Shown here: positions 63,963 to 64,000 of the stretch, piece after piece
How positions within the stretch are numbered: the stretch's first letter is position 1
How the letters are laid out: each line of letters opens with the position of its first letter
Assembly: GCF_014217565.1 (NCBI RefSeq)
Contig: NZ_CP043661.1
Coordinates: 5,084,001 to 5,148,000 of the forward strand
Length of the DNA stretch: 64,000 bases
Source of the DNA: Kribbella qitaiheensis
Lineage (GTDB): Bacteria > Actinomycetota > Actinomycetes > Propionibacteriales > Kribbellaceae
Direction of reading: 5' to 3'
Translations under genes and position numbers: made by a program
The notes under the pieces: generated by a model
Databases searched by the model: none
What the model saw: the letters and a program-made list of their open reading frames with translations, nothing else
Told to the model about the DNA's origin: nothing

Positions 63963-64000
63963 ATGACAGTTTCCGAGATGCGTGAGCCGACCTTCCTGAT
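63963..64000 (+). CDS. PadR family regulator, N-terminal fragment (window edge)
   Basis: Only 12 codons are visible: MTVSEMREPTFL. The MREPTFL motif is the usual opening of PadR-like regulators (MREPTFF.L.AL), and the strong overlapping promoter/palindrome supports a self-regulated transcription factor. The rest lies beyond the window. Confidence 0.6.
   Translation, partial: MTVSEMREPTFL

Overview
The window is a high-GC actinobacterial chromosome segment. Strong GC3 coding, frequent GTG/TTG starts, 4-base start/stop overlaps, many apparently leaderless genes, and families such as ANTAR, DUF4235/DUF3618/Holin-X, CGNR regulators, F420-type LLM oxidoreductase and class F sortase all point to Actinomycetota. 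A Kribbella-like member of the Propionibacteriales is my best guess, from overall style only. I see no tRNA, rRNA, CRISPR array, integrase or intact transposase.

Layout. 1-8.7 kb: drug-efflux MFS (cut by the window edge), lipoprotein, DUF4397 surface protein with a class F sortase, S41 peptidase, YciO-like protein, a secreted murein endopeptidase, a nitroreductase, then decayed CGNR/AzlD-like remnants and a stand-alone LigD phosphoesterase domain. 8.7-13.7 kb: SigB/SigF-type sigma factor, LysR regulator, a cluster of inverted repeats, a three-gene envelope operon (Holin-X, DUF3618, DUF4235), a VOC protein, a truncated LysR and a strong terminator. 13.7-20.9 kb: a tightly coupled five-gene operon, SWIM zinc finger - DUF5691 - MoxR AAA ATPase - DUF5682 - VWA. 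This is the most likely poorly described system here. 21-34.8 kb: YCII, aldo/keto reductase, cupin, malate synthase, TetR/LLM pair, two overlapping glycosyltransferase-type genes, trypsin, GAF-ANTAR, DUF1906 glycoside-hydrolase-like protein and a frame-shifted polysaccharide deacetylase/GT2 fusion. 34.9-41.2 kb: glgX-treY-treZ, which would turn glycogen into trehalose. 41.7-49.8 kb: penicillin acylase, GNAT, TMEM175-like channel, VOC/MarR pair, a membrane/Rieske/secreted-repeat electron-transfer trio, class V aminotransferase and MerR. 49.9-52.7 kb: alr-ddl-vanX-like operon for D-alanine metabolism. 53-64 kb: CGNR and GNAT proteins, ROK regulator, NhaA-DsbA fusion, rhodanese behind a hairpin that hides its ribosome binding site, TPR protein, PPOX/CGNR pair, O-methyltransferase, CDF transporter, kinase-domain protein and the start of a PadR regulator.

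Cross-window signals. A palindrome GTTGCT-N3-AGCAAC occurs four times exactly and about four more times with one mismatch, mostly inside genes and at the cost of rare codons. Many genes have a TANNNT box 6-7 nt before the start codon, implying leaderless transcripts. Single-base, start-codon and operator calls were made by reading the sequence; family assignments come from motif recognition, not database searches.
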